A stretch of DNA of 63,606 bases from Candidatus Zixiibacteriota bacterium (GCA_021163775.1 JAGGTI010000030.1:1-63606), one strand, 5' to 3'; positions 33,638 to 43,177 are shown, numbered from the stretch's first letter. Numbers and translations are program-made. Notes: generated by a model from the letters alone, not told the origin.

Positions 33638-36295
33638 TTGACTAACTCCGATGACGACAAGACCCAGACTCATCTCGTGTTGACCAAGGGCACGATGGTG
33701 GCACATTACCAGATCATCGAGAAAATTGGCGCCGGTGGGATGGGTGAAGTGTATCTGGCTGGGGATACCAAACTCCAGCGCCAAGTCGCCCTCAAATTCC
33801 TTCCCCCACATCTCTGCCAGGATAAAGACTGTCGCACACGGTTCACTCGTGAAGCCCAAGCCGCCGCCAAATTGGATCATCCCAATATCGTCACGATATA
33901 TGAAGTGGGCGAACATCAGGGACAGCCGTTCTTTGCCATGCAACATGTCGAAGGCAAATCGCTCGGCGATGCCATCAAGGACGAAAAATTTGATCTCGAC
34001 AAGGTCATCGAGCTGGCCGGGCAGATCTGCGAAGGATTGCAGAAAGCCCACGAAGCCGGGATTATACATCGTGATGTCAAGCCGTCGAGCATTGTCATCG
34101 ACGCCGATGGCCGACCTAAACTGCTTGATTTCGGACTGGCTTCGGTGGTAGGTGCCGAGCACCTTACCAGGACCGGTTCGACGATCGGAACGATTGGATA
34201 CATGTCCCCGGAGCAAATCGAAGGCAAAGAGACCGATGCCCGTTCCGATCTGTTTTCGTTTGGCTGTGTGATGCACGAAATGATCACCGGTCACCCGCCG
34301 TTCAAACGTGACGATCAGACCGCCACGCTCAAAGCCGTCTTGCAGGATACGCCCGAACCGCTCGCCCGCTACAAAGCCGATGTTCCGGACAACTTCCAAC
34401 TGGTAGTCAGTAAACTGCTGGAAAAAGATCCGGCGTTGCGCTATCAGTCCGCCGCCGGCGTGGTTGCTGACCTCAAGCGACTAGCGGTCACTTCCACCGA
34501 GCCGGAGGCCAAACCCAAGCGGAAAAGCTGGAAAAGTCTGCTGAACAAGTTCTGGTTCGGGTGTATTATCGGCATAACTTTCTATGTCGTCTCGGAATAT
34601 GTTATGCCGCTACTTCAGGATGCACCCTCCGAGTGCAAGATGCTGGCCGTGCTTCCGTTTGAAAATTTGGGTGACCCTGAAGATGAATATTTCGCTGATG
34701 GCATCACCGATGAGATAACCACCAACCTCGCCAAACTGTCCGGACTGGGCGTGATCTCCCGAACCAGCGCAATGCGGTATAAAGACACCAACAAGAGCGT
34801 GCGCGAGATTGGCAAGGAACTCGGTGTTGACTATGTGGTTGAAGGCACTATCCGGTGGGACAAGACCGGTGATGAGAATCGAGTGCGGATCAATCCGCAA
34901 CTTATTCAGGTCGACGGCGACGTACACCTTTGGGCCGATCGCTATGATACCGTGCTCACCGATATCTTCGAGGTACAATCCGGAATTGCCAGCGAGGTGG
35001 CGGCGGCGATGGATATCACGCTACTTCAATCGGAGCAGGAAGCTCTTTCACGCGAACGGACGATCGATCCCCAGGCGTATGATTTTTATCTGCGCGGAAA
35101 AAAATACTATGGTCCAGAGCGATATTTCAGTGCGGACTATGTTCTGGGGGAGCGGATGTTTCTTCGGGCTATCGAGTTGCAACCTGACTTCGCCCTGGCG
35201 TATGCCGAATTGAGTTCGCTTCACACCGACATATACTGGAACAAGGCTGATCCAGATATCTCCCGACTCGACACCGCCCTGGAATACTTGCGGTTCGCAG
35301 TCGAACTTGCACCTGATTTACCTGAGACACACCTGGCCGTCGGCTGGTACTACTATCACGGCCGTAAGGATTACGACAGTGCCCTGGCGGCTTTCGAACA
35401 AGTACTTCGCCAGCAACCAAACAACGCCCTGGCAGTCGCCAGTATCGCCTGGGTCAAGCGCAGACAGGGCGATTTTGATTTGGCAGTCGAGGCTATGCGC
35501 CGAGCCATAAAGCTTGATCCATGGAACCCCTGGTATCAATTCGAACTTGGCATGACACTCGTGAAGTCCCGGCGATTCGGCGAGGCTGTGGCGCATTTCG
35601 ATGAAACCATTGAAATGCAACCAGACAACCTATGGGCCTATCTGATGAAAGGCTTTGCGGTATTCAATCATACCGGAGACTATAAACAAACACACGCAGT
35701 GATTGAAACGGCACTCACAGTAAACGATCGCTCACCGCAACTAACGTTTACCGAGATTTACTATAACATGTGCTTTGAGCAGTATGACCACGCCCTCTCA
35801 CTACTGGCCGAAAGTAAGCCGGGTGATGTTTACCTCTACCCGGATCAGGACAGCGCCCAATACTATTTCATAAAGGGCACCGTCTTTCACATCTCTAACC
35901 GTCCTGAGCTGGCCCGTCCCTGCTTTGATTCCGCCCGGGTTATGCTGGAACGGCTGATCAACTCAACTCCTAATATCGCCAATTATCACAACTCTCTGGC
36001 CAAAGTATATGCGGGTCTGGGTATGAAGGCGTCGGCTATCAAATCAGCCAAACGAGCCATAGAACTTGAGCCGGTGGCCGCTGATGCCATGAGCGGTCCG
36101 GACCACTTGATCTGCCTGGTAATCGTATATGCCCAGGTAGGTGAGCTAGATTCGGCCCTCGCCATTCTCGAACAGCTTTCGGAGATTCCGTCTGACCTGT
36201 CAGTGCATATGTTGCGACTCTCGCCGGAATTCGCCCCCCTCCGTGATGATCCGCGCTTTAAGACACTGATTGAGAAATACAATACCCCCAACTGA
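33638..36295 (+). CDS. Serine/threonine protein kinase with TolB/FlgO-like and TPR domains
   Basis: A Hanks-type kinase of about 885 residues. The start is uncertain: a TTG at 33638 follows a GAAGGG, while an ATG at 33695 would also leave an intact kinase domain. The kinase domain starts 'YQIIEKIGAGGMGEVYLA', with the Lys in 'QVALKFLPP', catalytic 'HRDVKPS', 'LLDFGLASVV' and 'GYMSPEQIEGK'. One transmembrane helix lies near residues 305-325. Next comes a TolB-N/FlgO-like sensor domain ('LAVLPFENLGDPEDEYFADGI'). The C-terminal ~390 residues hold several TPR repeats (from ~490). The kinase faces the cytoplasm and the rest lies outside the membrane. It converges on dsrC. Confidence 0.9.
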   Translation: MTNSDDDKTQTHLVLTKGTMVAHYQIIEKIGAGGMGEVYLAGDTKLQRQVALKFLPPHLCQDKDCRTRFTREAQAAAKLDHPNIVTIYEVGEHQGQPFFAMQHVEGKSLGDAIKDEKFDLDKVIELAGQICEGLQKAHEAGIIHRDVKPSSIVIDADGRPKLLDFGLASVVGAEHLTRTGSTIGTIGYMSPEQIEGKETDARSDLFSFGCVMHEMITGHPPFKRDDQTATLKAVLQDTPEPLARYKADVPDNFQLVVSKLLEKDPALRYQSAAGVVADLKRLAVTSTEPEAKPKRKSWKSLLNKFWFGCIIGITFYVVSEYVMPLLQDAPSECKMLAVLPFENLGDPEDEYFADGITDEITTNLAKLSGLGVISRTSAMRYKDTNKSVREIGKELGVDYVVEGTIRWDKTGDENRVRINPQLIQVDGDVHLWADRYDTVLTDIFEVQSGIASEVAAAMDITLLQSEQEALSRERTIDPQAYDFYLRGKKYYGPERYFSADYVLGERMFLRAIELQPDFALAYAELSSLHTDIYWNKADPDISRLDTALEYLRFAVELAPDLPETHLAVGWYYYHGRKDYDSALAAFEQVLRQQPNNALAVASIAWVKRRQGDFDLAVEAMRRAIKLDPWNPWYQFELGMTLVKSRRFGEAVAHFDETIEMQPDNLWAYLMKGFAVFNHTGDYKQTHAVIETALTVNDRSPQLTFTEIYYNMCFEQYDHALSLLAESKPGDVYLYPDQDSAQYYFIKGTVFHISNRPELARPCFDSARVMLERLINSTPNIANYHNSLAKVYAGLGMKASAIKSAKRAIELEPVAADAMSGPDHLICLVIVYAQVGELDSALAILEQLSEIPSDLSVHMLRLSPEFAPLRDDPRFKTLIEKYNTPN

Positions 36296-36310
36296 ACCCC
36301 AAAAAACAAA

Positions 36311-36340
36311 AAAAACCGGAGAGACCAAAGTCTCTCCGGT
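36311..36340 (-). terminator. Terminator of the dsrABDNLC operon (bidirectional)
   Basis: A 9-bp perfect stem (36316-36324 with 36331-36339) flanked by long A runs on the plus-strand side, so the minus strand has a strong T tract. It lies 21 nt after dsrC and also serves the convergent kinase gene. Confidence 0.92.
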
Positions 36341-36360
36341 ATGCTTACAGCTACAAGATA

Positions 36361-36678
36361 TCATACGCAACCGGTCGGCTTGGACAAACCCGCGACTTTG
36401 CAGGCACCCTTGGCCGGACCAGATGGAAACAGCTCATAAATTTTCTTGAGCGGGAAACCGGTTTCTTTGCAGAGCTTCCGGATCATCGGGGCAATCCCAA
36501 ACTTCAGGTAATATTCCCGAAGATATCTCACGAGGTGCCAGTGCTCTTCGGTCAGATCATCAACACCTTCAGTGGTAGCAAGAGCTATAGCTATCGCATC
36601 ATTCCACTCTGAAGGATCATCCATGAAACCGTCTTCATCAACTTCGATCTTGACTTCACCGTGTTCAAATGTCGGCAT
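36361..36678 (-). CDS. dsrC: Dissimilatory sulfite reductase sulfur carrier DsrC (gamma)
   Basis: A 105-residue sulfur-carrier protein with a flexible C-terminal arm holding two conserved Cys: 'KGACKVAGLSKPTGCV', 10 residues apart. They form the DsrC trisulfide with sulfite-derived sulfur. The body 'DEDGFMDDPSEWNDAIA', 'LTEEHWHLVRYLREYYLKFG' and 'PMIRKLCKETG' is typical of TusE/DsrC. The second conserved Cys distinguishes true DsrC from TusE-type proteins. Strong GAGGAG ribosome site. Last gene of the dsrA-B-D-N-L-C operon. Confidence 0.97.
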   Translation of the reverse strand: MPTFEHGEVKIEVDEDGFMDDPSEWNDAIAIALATTEGVDDLTEEHWHLVRYLREYYLKFGIAPMIRKLCKETGFPLKKIYELFPSGPAKGACKVAGLSKPTGCV

Positions 36679-36739
36679 AATTACTCCTCATTGTCTAATA
36701 TTGTTTATCGTGCTTTATTGTTATCTCTATCATTGCTCA

Positions 36740-38425
36740 CTAGTGCATTTCAATATAGCCACACGGACAGTTCTCAGCACATTTCTTACATCCGTTACAG
36801 TATTCCAGTTTGAACTTATACGGTTCGCCTTTGATCAAAGGCTTTATTACAGCATTATCCTGACAGTAACTCCAGCAATTAGTACAGTCAAAACACATAC
36901 CGCAACTCATGCAACGTTTGGCTTCCTGTATCGCCACATCCCTCGCCAGGGTAGCAACGATCTCAGCAGTCATACTCTTGAGCCGCTCATCGGGCACCAT
37001 CTCGGTAGCCTTGACCCGTTCCATACCTTCGTACCATTGCAACATTATTTTGTCCGCGGTTATTTTAGGCATACCGGATTTATCATCCGGCATCGCCTCA
37101 CCAGTGATCATCTCATGGATAGCAAAAGCCGCAACCCGACCGTGGGAGATAGCATCAATAGCCAGCGCAAGATTGATATTATCCCCACCAGCATAGACAG
37201 CATCGTCTTTGGTTTTGTACTTGTCATCGACCTTGATCCAGTCCCTACCCTCAATCAGGGATTCAAACCCGGTGAAATCCGGCTCCTGACTAATAGCTGC
37301 GATCAGAGTTGTAAACTTGAGGTCGTAGGTATCGCCTTCAATCGGCACCGGGCGACGGCGTCCGGAATCATCCGGTTCACCCAGTTCCATCCGCTGGCAT
37401 TTCATGCCGGTTGCCTTGCCGCTGTCATCGGTGTAGATTTCAATCGGCGCGGCAAGCAAATCGATCCGGACCCCTTCTTCTTCAGCTCCAACGATCTCTT
37501 CGTCAATCGCCGGCATCTCGGTCCGAGTACGACGGTACAGAATAGTCGCGTTGGCGCCCAACCGGCGCGCGATGCGAGCGGCATCAATGGCGGTATCACC
37601 ACCGCCGACCACCACCACTTGATCACCAACTTCGACAGTTTCGCCAGCGTTGACCTTGTGCAGGAAACCAGTACCGGTAAATACATTCGGTGCGTTTTCG
37701 CCTTCGACCCGAAGCAGGCGTCCCTGGTGCGCTCCCAGGCTGACAAAGATCACTTTGTATTCCTTGCGAAGGTCATCCATAGAAACATCTTTACCTACTG
37801 CGGTGTTGAGTTTCAATTCAACGCCCATATCACAAACCCGCTGAATCTCGGCATCGAGAATATCGGGTGGGAGACGGTAATCAGGAATACCGTAACGGAG
37901 CATACCGCCCGGTTTTTCAAACGCCTCAAAAACTGTAACCTGGTATCCACGACGCGCCAGATGATAAGCGCAAGTAATACCTGCAGGACCAGAACCAACT
38001 ACAGCGACTTTTTCCGCACGTACTTCATCAGTTAGTTTCTTCGGCACCAGTTTATGCTCCAGACCATAGTCACCGAGAAACCGTTCGATTTTGTTGATTC
38101 CTACAGCGCCGTCTTTTTCGTTCCGGTTACAACCGGTTTCGCATGGATGCGGACAGACTCGGCCACAGGTTGATGGAAACGGCGTGGTCTCCAGAAAAGT
38201 GTAGAATGCTTCTTCCATTGCCTGGTCGAGAGGTTTTTCGTGTTTCTCGGCCAGGGCAATAGTCATAAGTGCCAGCCTGATGTGATTGCCATTGGGACAA
38301 TTGTCACCGCACGGCGGCTTTTTCGGAACATGTTTTGGTCGAAGCGATGATGTTTCAACTGACGAGCCACCGCTACTCCTGAGACTCTTGAGCCCTTTTT
38401 TCTTTTTCTTAACTACTTTTACCAT
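36740..38425 (-). CDS. dsrL: DsrL-like iron-sulfur flavoprotein, NAD(P)H:acceptor oxidoreductase
   Basis: Start at the ATG at 38425 (MVKVVKKKKKGLKSLR), with GAAGG 7 nt upstream, giving 561 residues. An N-terminal GltD-like Fe-S domain has 'CGDNCPNGNHIRL' and 'CGRVCPHPCETGCNR'. Next come the FAD site 'VAVVGSGPAGITCAYHLARRG' and the NAD(P)H site 'QVVVVGGGDTAIDAARIARRLG'. The C-terminus has ferredoxin motifs 'CMSCGMCFDCTNC' and 'CNGCKKCAENCPCGY'. GltD small subunits lack this last domain and the glutamate synthase neighbour is absent, so DsrL is the better call. DsrL transfers electrons between NAD(P)H and DsrAB. The position between dsrN and dsrC supports this. Confidence 0.88.
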   Translation of the reverse strand: MVKVVKKKKKGLKSLRSSGGSSVETSSLRPKHVPKKPPCGDNCPNGNHIRLALMTIALAEKHEKPLDQAMEEAFYTFLETTPFPSTCGRVCPHPCETGCNRNEKDGAVGINKIERFLGDYGLEHKLVPKKLTDEVRAEKVAVVGSGPAGITCAYHLARRGYQVTVFEAFEKPGGMLRYGIPDYRLPPDILDAEIQRVCDMGVELKLNTAVGKDVSMDDLRKEYKVIFVSLGAHQGRLLRVEGENAPNVFTGTGFLHKVNAGETVEVGDQVVVVGGGDTAIDAARIARRLGANATILYRRTRTEMPAIDEEIVGAEEEGVRIDLLAAPIEIYTDDSGKATGMKCQRMELGEPDDSGRRRPVPIEGDTYDLKFTTLIAAISQEPDFTGFESLIEGRDWIKVDDKYKTKDDAVYAGGDNINLALAIDAISHGRVAAFAIHEMITGEAMPDDKSGMPKITADKIMLQWYEGMERVKATEMVPDERLKSMTAEIVATLARDVAIQEAKRCMSCGMCFDCTNCWSYCQDNAVIKPLIKGEPYKFKLEYCNGCKKCAENCPCGYIEMH

Positions 38426-38559
38426 GACATCGCCTTCACATTGATGAACACTGCCGGAGATCAGTTGCGTGCCGGGTTTGTTTAAGCAACCCGGAATTAA
38501 CACTCATTCGGAAGGTTCGATTGTTTTTTGCTTTTTCCCAACAGTTTCCTTTGTTGCCA

Positions 38560-40062
38560 TCAGCAGTCCGACGCCAGCACGCCAGTTTCGACTCCGGACC
38601 GTCTGAAAACCTCCATTATATTTGTTTTCTCCAGTTGGCTTTGACAATCAGCCTCGGGCTGGCTGGTTCGCATCTGAAAGTCATTCGCCTGGAAAACAAA
38701 CGCGTCCGCCCATTCAGGGAGACCATCGACGTGCAAATGTGTATAGCAAGCCAGACAGTTCTTGTAAATCAGACCGTCACGTTTGTTCCCCAGCCCTACT
38801 CCGGTTCGGACCTGCATACAACCGTCAGTGTTGACCGGTTCGATAGATGGTCCGGTATAATGAAATTCATGTCCCCGAATAACTGTACCAATTTCAAAAT
38901 ATGGATTAGCGCGATCGACCACGATCTCAGTGTAGCCGTGACCAACCGGTTTCGAGTGCATCTGAAGATCAAAGTTGAAAATCCCCGCCAGGTCATAGCG
39001 CTGGTTATTGCAGGTAAGAGAACGACACAAGAAGATCAACCCACCACACTCGGCATAGATCGGTAGACCAGACTTGGCCGCCTTCCGAACCGACTGTAAC
39101 ATCGACAGATTATGTGACAATTTCTCGGCCTGAGTTTCAGGAAAACCTCCGCCAATATACAAACTGTCGATTTCGGGCAGTGATTCGTCTTCAAGCGAAG
39201 ATACCGGCACAAGTTCGGCCCCCCTGCTCTGAAGGGCGGCGAGATTCTCCGGATAGTAAAACGTAAACACCGAATCGCAAAAATAACCGATTCGAACCCT
39301 GCTCTTGATCGGAGTGATTTTGGGGCGTTTAGTCACAGCCAGAGATTCGGTGTCGCCGGCAATTTCAATCATGCGATCAATATCAAGATAATCTTCAGCA
39401 ATCGATATCAACCGCTCCTGCAACCCAGTATCCTCACCAAATTCCGATGGCGTAACCAGTCCGAGATGTCGTCCCGGAATCAGCGTAGAACCATCATCAA
39501 GTTTTGGAATAGCACCTAACACTGGCAAACCGCACGTTTGTTCAATCGCCTCGGTAATCACTCGTCTATGCCGGTTGCCTGCCACCCGGTTAAGAATTAC
39601 CCCGGCCAGCTTTAGCTCCGGCTCCAACACCTGACAACCTTTAACCAGCGCCGCTACGGTGCGCGTAACCTTGGTGCAGTTCACTACCAGCACCACCGGC
39701 GCTTTGAGCAGGCGAGCCAGACTCGCCGTACTGTGAGTACCGGAGGCGTCTCGACCATCAAGCAGACCACGGTTACCTTCTATAAGAGCCAGGTCAGATC
39801 CAGTCGTAGCCTCAGCAAACGATGCCGCAACCGTGTCCGGGGTAACCATATAAGTATCAAGGTTGCGACACTCTGTCTGCGCCGCCCACGCCAGCCAGGC
39901 CGCATCAATATAGTCCGGTCCTTTCTTGAACACGGAGAGGGACAGACCTCGACGCCGCAAAGCTGTTAGAAAACTGAGGCTGGTTATCGTCTTGCCTGCA
40001 TCTCCAGACAACCCGGCAATAACCAGCCTTGGACACTTCGTTACCATACAACCAACCGTCAT
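38560..40062 (-). CDS. dsrN: Siroheme amidase / cobyrinate a,c-diamide synthase-like (DsrN)
   Basis: A 500-residue glutamine-dependent amidotransferase of the CbiA/CobB family. In dsr operons it is called DsrN and amidates siroheme for DsrAB (siro-amide). N-terminal ATP-binding region 'LVIAGLSGDAGKTITSL' (P-loop-like), 'FKKGPDYIDAAWL' and 'LIEGNRGLLDG'. C-terminal GATase: nucleophile Cys in 'LPIYAECGGLIFL', then 'GHEFHYT' and 'CYTHLHVDG'. The location between dsrD and dsrL, and no other corrin gene nearby, favours DsrN over cobalamin synthesis. No clear ribosome site at 40062. Confidence 0.88.
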   Translation of the reverse strand: MTVGCMVTKCPRLVIAGLSGDAGKTITSLSFLTALRRRGLSLSVFKKGPDYIDAAWLAWAAQTECRNLDTYMVTPDTVAASFAEATTGSDLALIEGNRGLLDGRDASGTHSTASLARLLKAPVVLVVNCTKVTRTVAALVKGCQVLEPELKLAGVILNRVAGNRHRRVITEAIEQTCGLPVLGAIPKLDDGSTLIPGRHLGLVTPSEFGEDTGLQERLISIAEDYLDIDRMIEIAGDTESLAVTKRPKITPIKSRVRIGYFCDSVFTFYYPENLAALQSRGAELVPVSSLEDESLPEIDSLYIGGGFPETQAEKLSHNLSMLQSVRKAAKSGLPIYAECGGLIFLCRSLTCNNQRYDLAGIFNFDLQMHSKPVGHGYTEIVVDRANPYFEIGTVIRGHEFHYTGPSIEPVNTDGCMQVRTGVGLGNKRDGLIYKNCLACYTHLHVDGLPEWADAFVFQANDFQMRTSQPEADCQSQLEKTNIMEVFRRSGVETGVLASDC

Positions 40063-40088
40063 ACGATCAAAACCATGAAAACCAAGTC

Positions 40089-40334
40089 CTAATCGTTGGC
40101 GGCTCCTTCTTTGTGCGGTAGCTCAATGAAACTGCCACCAAAGTAGGTGTAAACACATCTCCCGGTGTCGATCAAATTCTTGATTGCTAACTTGCAAGTT
40201 TTCTTGTCGAACTCATCACCAAGAAGTTGTTTCATCGCCTTGGTCAAATCCATCGGCTTGAGCTTTTTGATGCCCTGGGCCTCTGAGATCATTTTATACA
40301 TCATCTCAGTAATTTCTTCGACCGTCTTAGCCAT
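40089..40334 (-). CDS. dsrD: DsrD, DsrAB-activating winged-helix protein
   Basis: An 81-residue protein following dsrB by 12 nt. It has the DsrD arrangement: a helical N-terminus, 'GIKKLKPMDLTKAMKQLLGDEFDKKTCKLAIKNLIDTGR' -like winged-helix core (key stretches at residues ~21-60), then 'YTYFGGSFIELP' as the beta wing. DsrD is known as an allosteric activator of sulfite reductase in reducing-type dsr systems and is used as a marker for sulfite reduction. Strong AAGGAGG site. Sequence is quite diverged but the position is characteristic. Confidence 0.88.
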   Translation of the reverse strand: MAKTVEEITEMMYKMISEAQGIKKLKPMDLTKAMKQLLGDEFDKKTCKLAIKNLIDTGRCVYTYFGGSFIELPHKEGAAND

Positions 40335-40346
40335 ATCAAGACCTCC

Positions 40347-41429
40347 TTAGAAAGTAATATGCGTCGAGCGCTTATAGGTCAAACCGGCGTGCTTGAAATC
40401 GTCGACATGTTCCTTCTGGAACTCAATACCGGACATCTTGAAGAACTTCGGCCAACCTATACGCTCGATCCACTCGCCCATTCTCTCATATTTATTGGCG
40501 TTAGCCGCCCAAAGTTCAACGATGTTCTTAATTGCACTCGTCACTTCTGGCCAGCGTGGTGGATTGTTCGGCAGGAATGGGATTGCCAGCTTGGAAAACA
40601 TAGGTTCATGGCGCGCATTGGACACCTTGCCGCCTAACCAGATCGAAATACCATCGTTCAAAGGATCGGCGATAGGCATTGCGGGACAGACCGTAAAACA
40701 GTTGGCACAGAACATACACTGCTCTTCAATAATCTCAACCGACTCAAAACCGTCAACTGTCGCCGGACGAACCGCCGCAGTCGGACATGAAGCACTGACA
40801 TTTGGAATTTCGCACATCTTCTTGACTTTGTCATGCATGATTTTCGGTGGGCGCCGGTGAATACCAAGAATAGCGATATCCGAGCAGTGCACCGCACCGC
40901 ACATATTCAGGCAACAGGCCAGGGCGATACGCAGTTTGCCCGGCAATATCATATTCTCAAAGTACTCAATCAACTCGTCCATTGTAGCCTTGACGACACC
41001 GGACGCATCGGTGGCCGCCGAGTGACAGTGAATCCAGCCCTGAGTGTGAACGATAGCGGAAATTGAGTTGCCAATACCACCAATCGGGTGGCCCATTTCC
41101 TTGAGGTCAGCGATCAGTGGCTCAATGTTCTCCTGCTTGTCCATCAGAAACTCGACATTGTGGCGACTGGTGAATCTCAGATAACCGTCACAATACTTGT
41201 CCGCCAGGTCACAATACATGCGAATCTTCTGGATACTGGTCAGACGACCGGAGGCCGCCCTTACGGTGAACAGTTTAGCACCACTGTGGGAAACATGAAC
41301 CATGACACCCGGCTTGAGAACTTCGTGGTACTTCCACTTACCGTAGTTTTCTTTGATTATGGGCGGCAGAAACTGGTCATGATGTGGCGGCCCGTAATCT
41401 GTCCGTCTTTCGTGTACTGCATCAGCCAT
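40347..41429 (-). CDS. dsrB: Dissimilatory sulfite reductase beta subunit
   Basis: A 360-residue siroheme/[4Fe-4S] sulfite reductase subunit. Substrate-pocket residues lie in '[12 protein letters not shown]', and the siroheme/cluster Cys motif is '[18 protein letters not shown]' with a third Cys region '[11 protein letters not shown]'. The ferredoxin insert is '[16 protein letters not shown]'. It pairs with DsrA, 39 nt upstream, in an alpha2-beta2 complex that reduces sulfite and hands sulfur to DsrC. AGAGG ribosome site. Confidence 0.98.
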   Translation of the reverse strand: MADAVHERRTDYGPPHHDQFLPPIIKENYGKWKYHEVLKPGVMVHVSHSGAKLFTVRAASGRLTSIQKIRMYCDLADKYCDGYLRFTSRHNVEFLMDKQENIEPLIADLKEMGHPIGGIGNSISAIVHTQGWIHCHSAATDASGVVKATMDELIEYFENMILPGKLRIALACCLNMCGAVHCSDIAILGIHRRPPKIMHDKVKKMCEIPNVSASCPTAAVRPATVDGFESVEIIEEQCMFCANCFTVCPAMPIADPLNDGISIWLGGKVSNARHEPMFSKLAIPFLPNNPPRWPEVTSAIKNIVELWAANANKYERMGEWIERIGWPKFFKMSGIEFQKEHVDDFKHAGLTYKRSTHITF

Positions 41430-41468
41430 TTTATATACCTCTAATTAGTATCAATTCCAGGTTTAGGG

Positions 41469-42671
41469 TTAGTCTTCGGAGCCATCATCCTCTTCGAAGT
41501 ATTCTTCGTAGAACACGTACGGGTTCTCACGAGGATGAGCGACCATCTCCGGTATCGGTTCCACCTCAATAGCTTCGAGGAAGTTGCCCAGACCGACGCG
41601 CTGAATGAATTCACCCACACGCTCACGGTTCTTACCTTCTTCACACCAGACATCCCAGATGCGTTCCGTCAGATCCTTGATTTCCTGATATGGCGGTTCC
41701 ATCTTGATGAATGGGATAATCACTGAAGACAACAGAGCACCTTCAACGATCGGAGCCTTGGCACCCAACAGAATCGTAGCACCCCGGTCTTTACCAGGAG
41801 CCAGAGCTTTAGGCATAACATTGATACAGTGCATACAATGACGACAGTAGCTGTTCTCAATCGTCAGTTCTTTACCGTTCCAGTCCATACACTTGGCCGG
41901 ACAGTTGTCAACCACGTCAGCCTTGATATCCATCCCGCCATCGGCATATTCCTTGATCGCATCTTTATCCATCTGGATATCGTCACGCCACATACCAATG
42001 ATAGACATATCAGAACGGGCAATCGAGGCTACACAGTCATTCGGACAGCCGGAAAATTTGAATTTGAACTTATATGGAAACGCCGGGCGATGTAACTCAT
42101 CCTGGTAAGCCATAGTGAAGTCATAGCAGGCGCCCATAGTGTCGTAGCAGGCCCATTCGCAACGCGCCTGACCACAGCAACAACTGGGGGTACGCACATC
42201 GGAACCAGATCCACCAATATCAAAATTGATCTTCTGCAGTTCGTCGAAAGTCGGCTCCAGTTCGTCGGTGGTTGTCCCCAGCAAAATGATATCGCCTGTG
42301 GAACCGTGCATGTTGGTCAGTCCGGAACCATGCTTTTCCCAGATGTCGCAGATTTTCCGCAACGCTTCGGTGGTATAGAACCAGCCAGCTGGTTGGTTGA
42401 TGCGCATGGTGTGAAAGTGCGAAATGTTCGGGTACTCATCCGGCAGGTCATTGTAACGACCAATTACACCACCGCCATAGCCCATCACTCCGACGATACC
42501 ACCATGTTTCCAATGGCCTATCTTTTCTCTGTATGACCGTTCCAGCAAACCCAGTAGGTCTTTACCCATCGGGTTATCCGCCGCAGCCATTTTGATTTCC
42601 GTGACAAAACTCGGCCACTTCCCCTTCTCAAGTTCGTCAAGCATTGGGGTTTTAGGATATGCGTCTGCCAT
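41469..42671 (-). CDS. dsrA: Dissimilatory sulfite reductase alpha subunit
   Basis: A 400-residue subunit with '[17 protein letters not shown]' and '[17 protein letters not shown]' at the N-terminus. The family signature is '[18 protein letters not shown]' plus '[16 protein letters not shown]', holding siroheme/[4Fe-4S] ligands, and the ferredoxin motif is '[15 protein letters not shown]'. Sequence is very close to reductive-type DsrA of sulfate reducers. Catalyses sulfite reduction with DsrB. A consensus-like promoter lies at 42827-42855 and a ~150-nt leader precedes a GAGGAG site. First gene of dsrA-B-D-N-L-C. Confidence 0.98.
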   Translation of the reverse strand: MADAYPKTPMLDELEKGKWPSFVTEIKMAAADNPMGKDLLGLLERSYREKIGHWKHGGIVGVMGYGGGVIGRYNDLPDEYPNISHFHTMRINQPAGWFYTTEALRKICDIWEKHGSGLTNMHGSTGDIILLGTTTDELEPTFDELQKINFDIGGSGSDVRTPSCCCGQARCEWACYDTMGACYDFTMAYQDELHRPAFPYKFKFKFSGCPNDCVASIARSDMSIIGMWRDDIQMDKDAIKEYADGGMDIKADVVDNCPAKCMDWNGKELTIENSYCRHCMHCINVMPKALAPGKDRGATILLGAKAPIVEGALLSSVIIPFIKMEPPYQEIKDLTERIWDVWCEEGKNRERVGEFIQRVGLGNFLEAIEVEPIPEMVAHPRENPYVFYEEYFEEDDGSED

Positions 42672-42826
42672 CTTTGCTCCTCAACTCGAATTGTATCTTA
42701 AGTTATTGTAATTTCTTTCTTTATCCGACATCTAACCTGCACACCCGGTAGGCCGCTTAGCCATTCAGCCTGCGAACGTCTGCCGAGCAGGTCGGACTTC
42801 GTTACATTTTTCACTAACGCATACTC

Positions 42827-42855
42827 TATTTATTGATTTTTCCCCCATATGTCAA
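42827..42855 (-). promoter_or_regulatory. Sigma70-like promoter of the dsrA operon
   Basis: On the minus strand: TTGACA (42850-42855), a 17-nt spacer, TAAATA (42827-42832). The leader of about 150 nt contains GC-rich self-complementary stretches near 42740-42800. Confidence 0.75.
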
Positions 42856-43098
42856 GGCCAATCAAAGCTAAAATGTGAAAAAATTCATTAACTCCCCGCT
42901 TTTATAGGGAAAGTAAACAAATATGACCCCACATCAACAATCCCCCTAACCAGCTATTACACAACATATTAACGGCTTCCATGAAATGCGTAAACATAAA
43001 AGTCAGGATTCTTGTTGAGGTTAAAAGATATTGAAGTTGCCCATAATCTTATTAATTTAATTTTAACAGCATTTCATACGCCAATAATTGAGTTGTAG
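42856..43098. other. A+T-rich intergenic region upstream of dsrA
   Basis: About 240 bases without a gene, between the dsrA promoter and the duplicated qmoB tail/terminator. Rich in A and T. I see no repeat module or further promoter that I can support. Confidence 0.4.
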
Positions 43099-43177
43099 AA
43101 AAAGCCCCCCTATTAGGGGGGCTTTTGATTTTCCTGCCTGTTACTGGAAGGGCACTACATACCCTTGTACAAATTCG
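43099..43177 (-). repeat. 79-bp duplicate of the qmoB 3' end plus terminator, copy 1
   Basis: About 87 % identical to 46031-46109 (copy 2), where it forms the last codons of qmoB (Tyr-Lys-Gly-Met-stop) and its terminator. Here those codons ('NLYKGM' stop) have no gene before them, so this copy is a remnant. The pair flanks the gene at 43254-45593. Confidence 0.85.
43100..43126 (-). terminator. Terminator downstream of the secreted sorting-domain gene
   Basis: An 11-bp stem (AAAAGCCCCCC with GGGGGGCTTTT) with a five-base loop, part of the duplicated 79-bp element. It insulates dsrA from the upstream gene. Confidence 0.88.

Noticed and set aside
33416-34399. A 327-codon minus-strand open frame opposite the kinase gene
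   Set aside because: It lies wholly antisense to the kinase domain, lacks any domain, and follows from the kinase's codon bias.
36572-38035. A 487-codon plus-strand open frame opposite dsrL
   Set aside because: Antisense shadow of dsrL and dsrC with no ribosome site or protein family; the minus-strand product has all DsrL motifs.
36740-38425. Glutamate synthase small subunit (GltD) as the name for this gene
   Set aside because: No glutamate synthase large subunit is nearby, an extra C-terminal ferredoxin domain is present, and it sits in a dsr operon, so DsrL is preferred.
38560-40062. Cobyrinate diamide synthase for cobalamin synthesis
   Set aside because: No other cobalamin gene is in the window; position between dsrD and dsrL favours DsrN. 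Confidence stays below certainty since both are one family.
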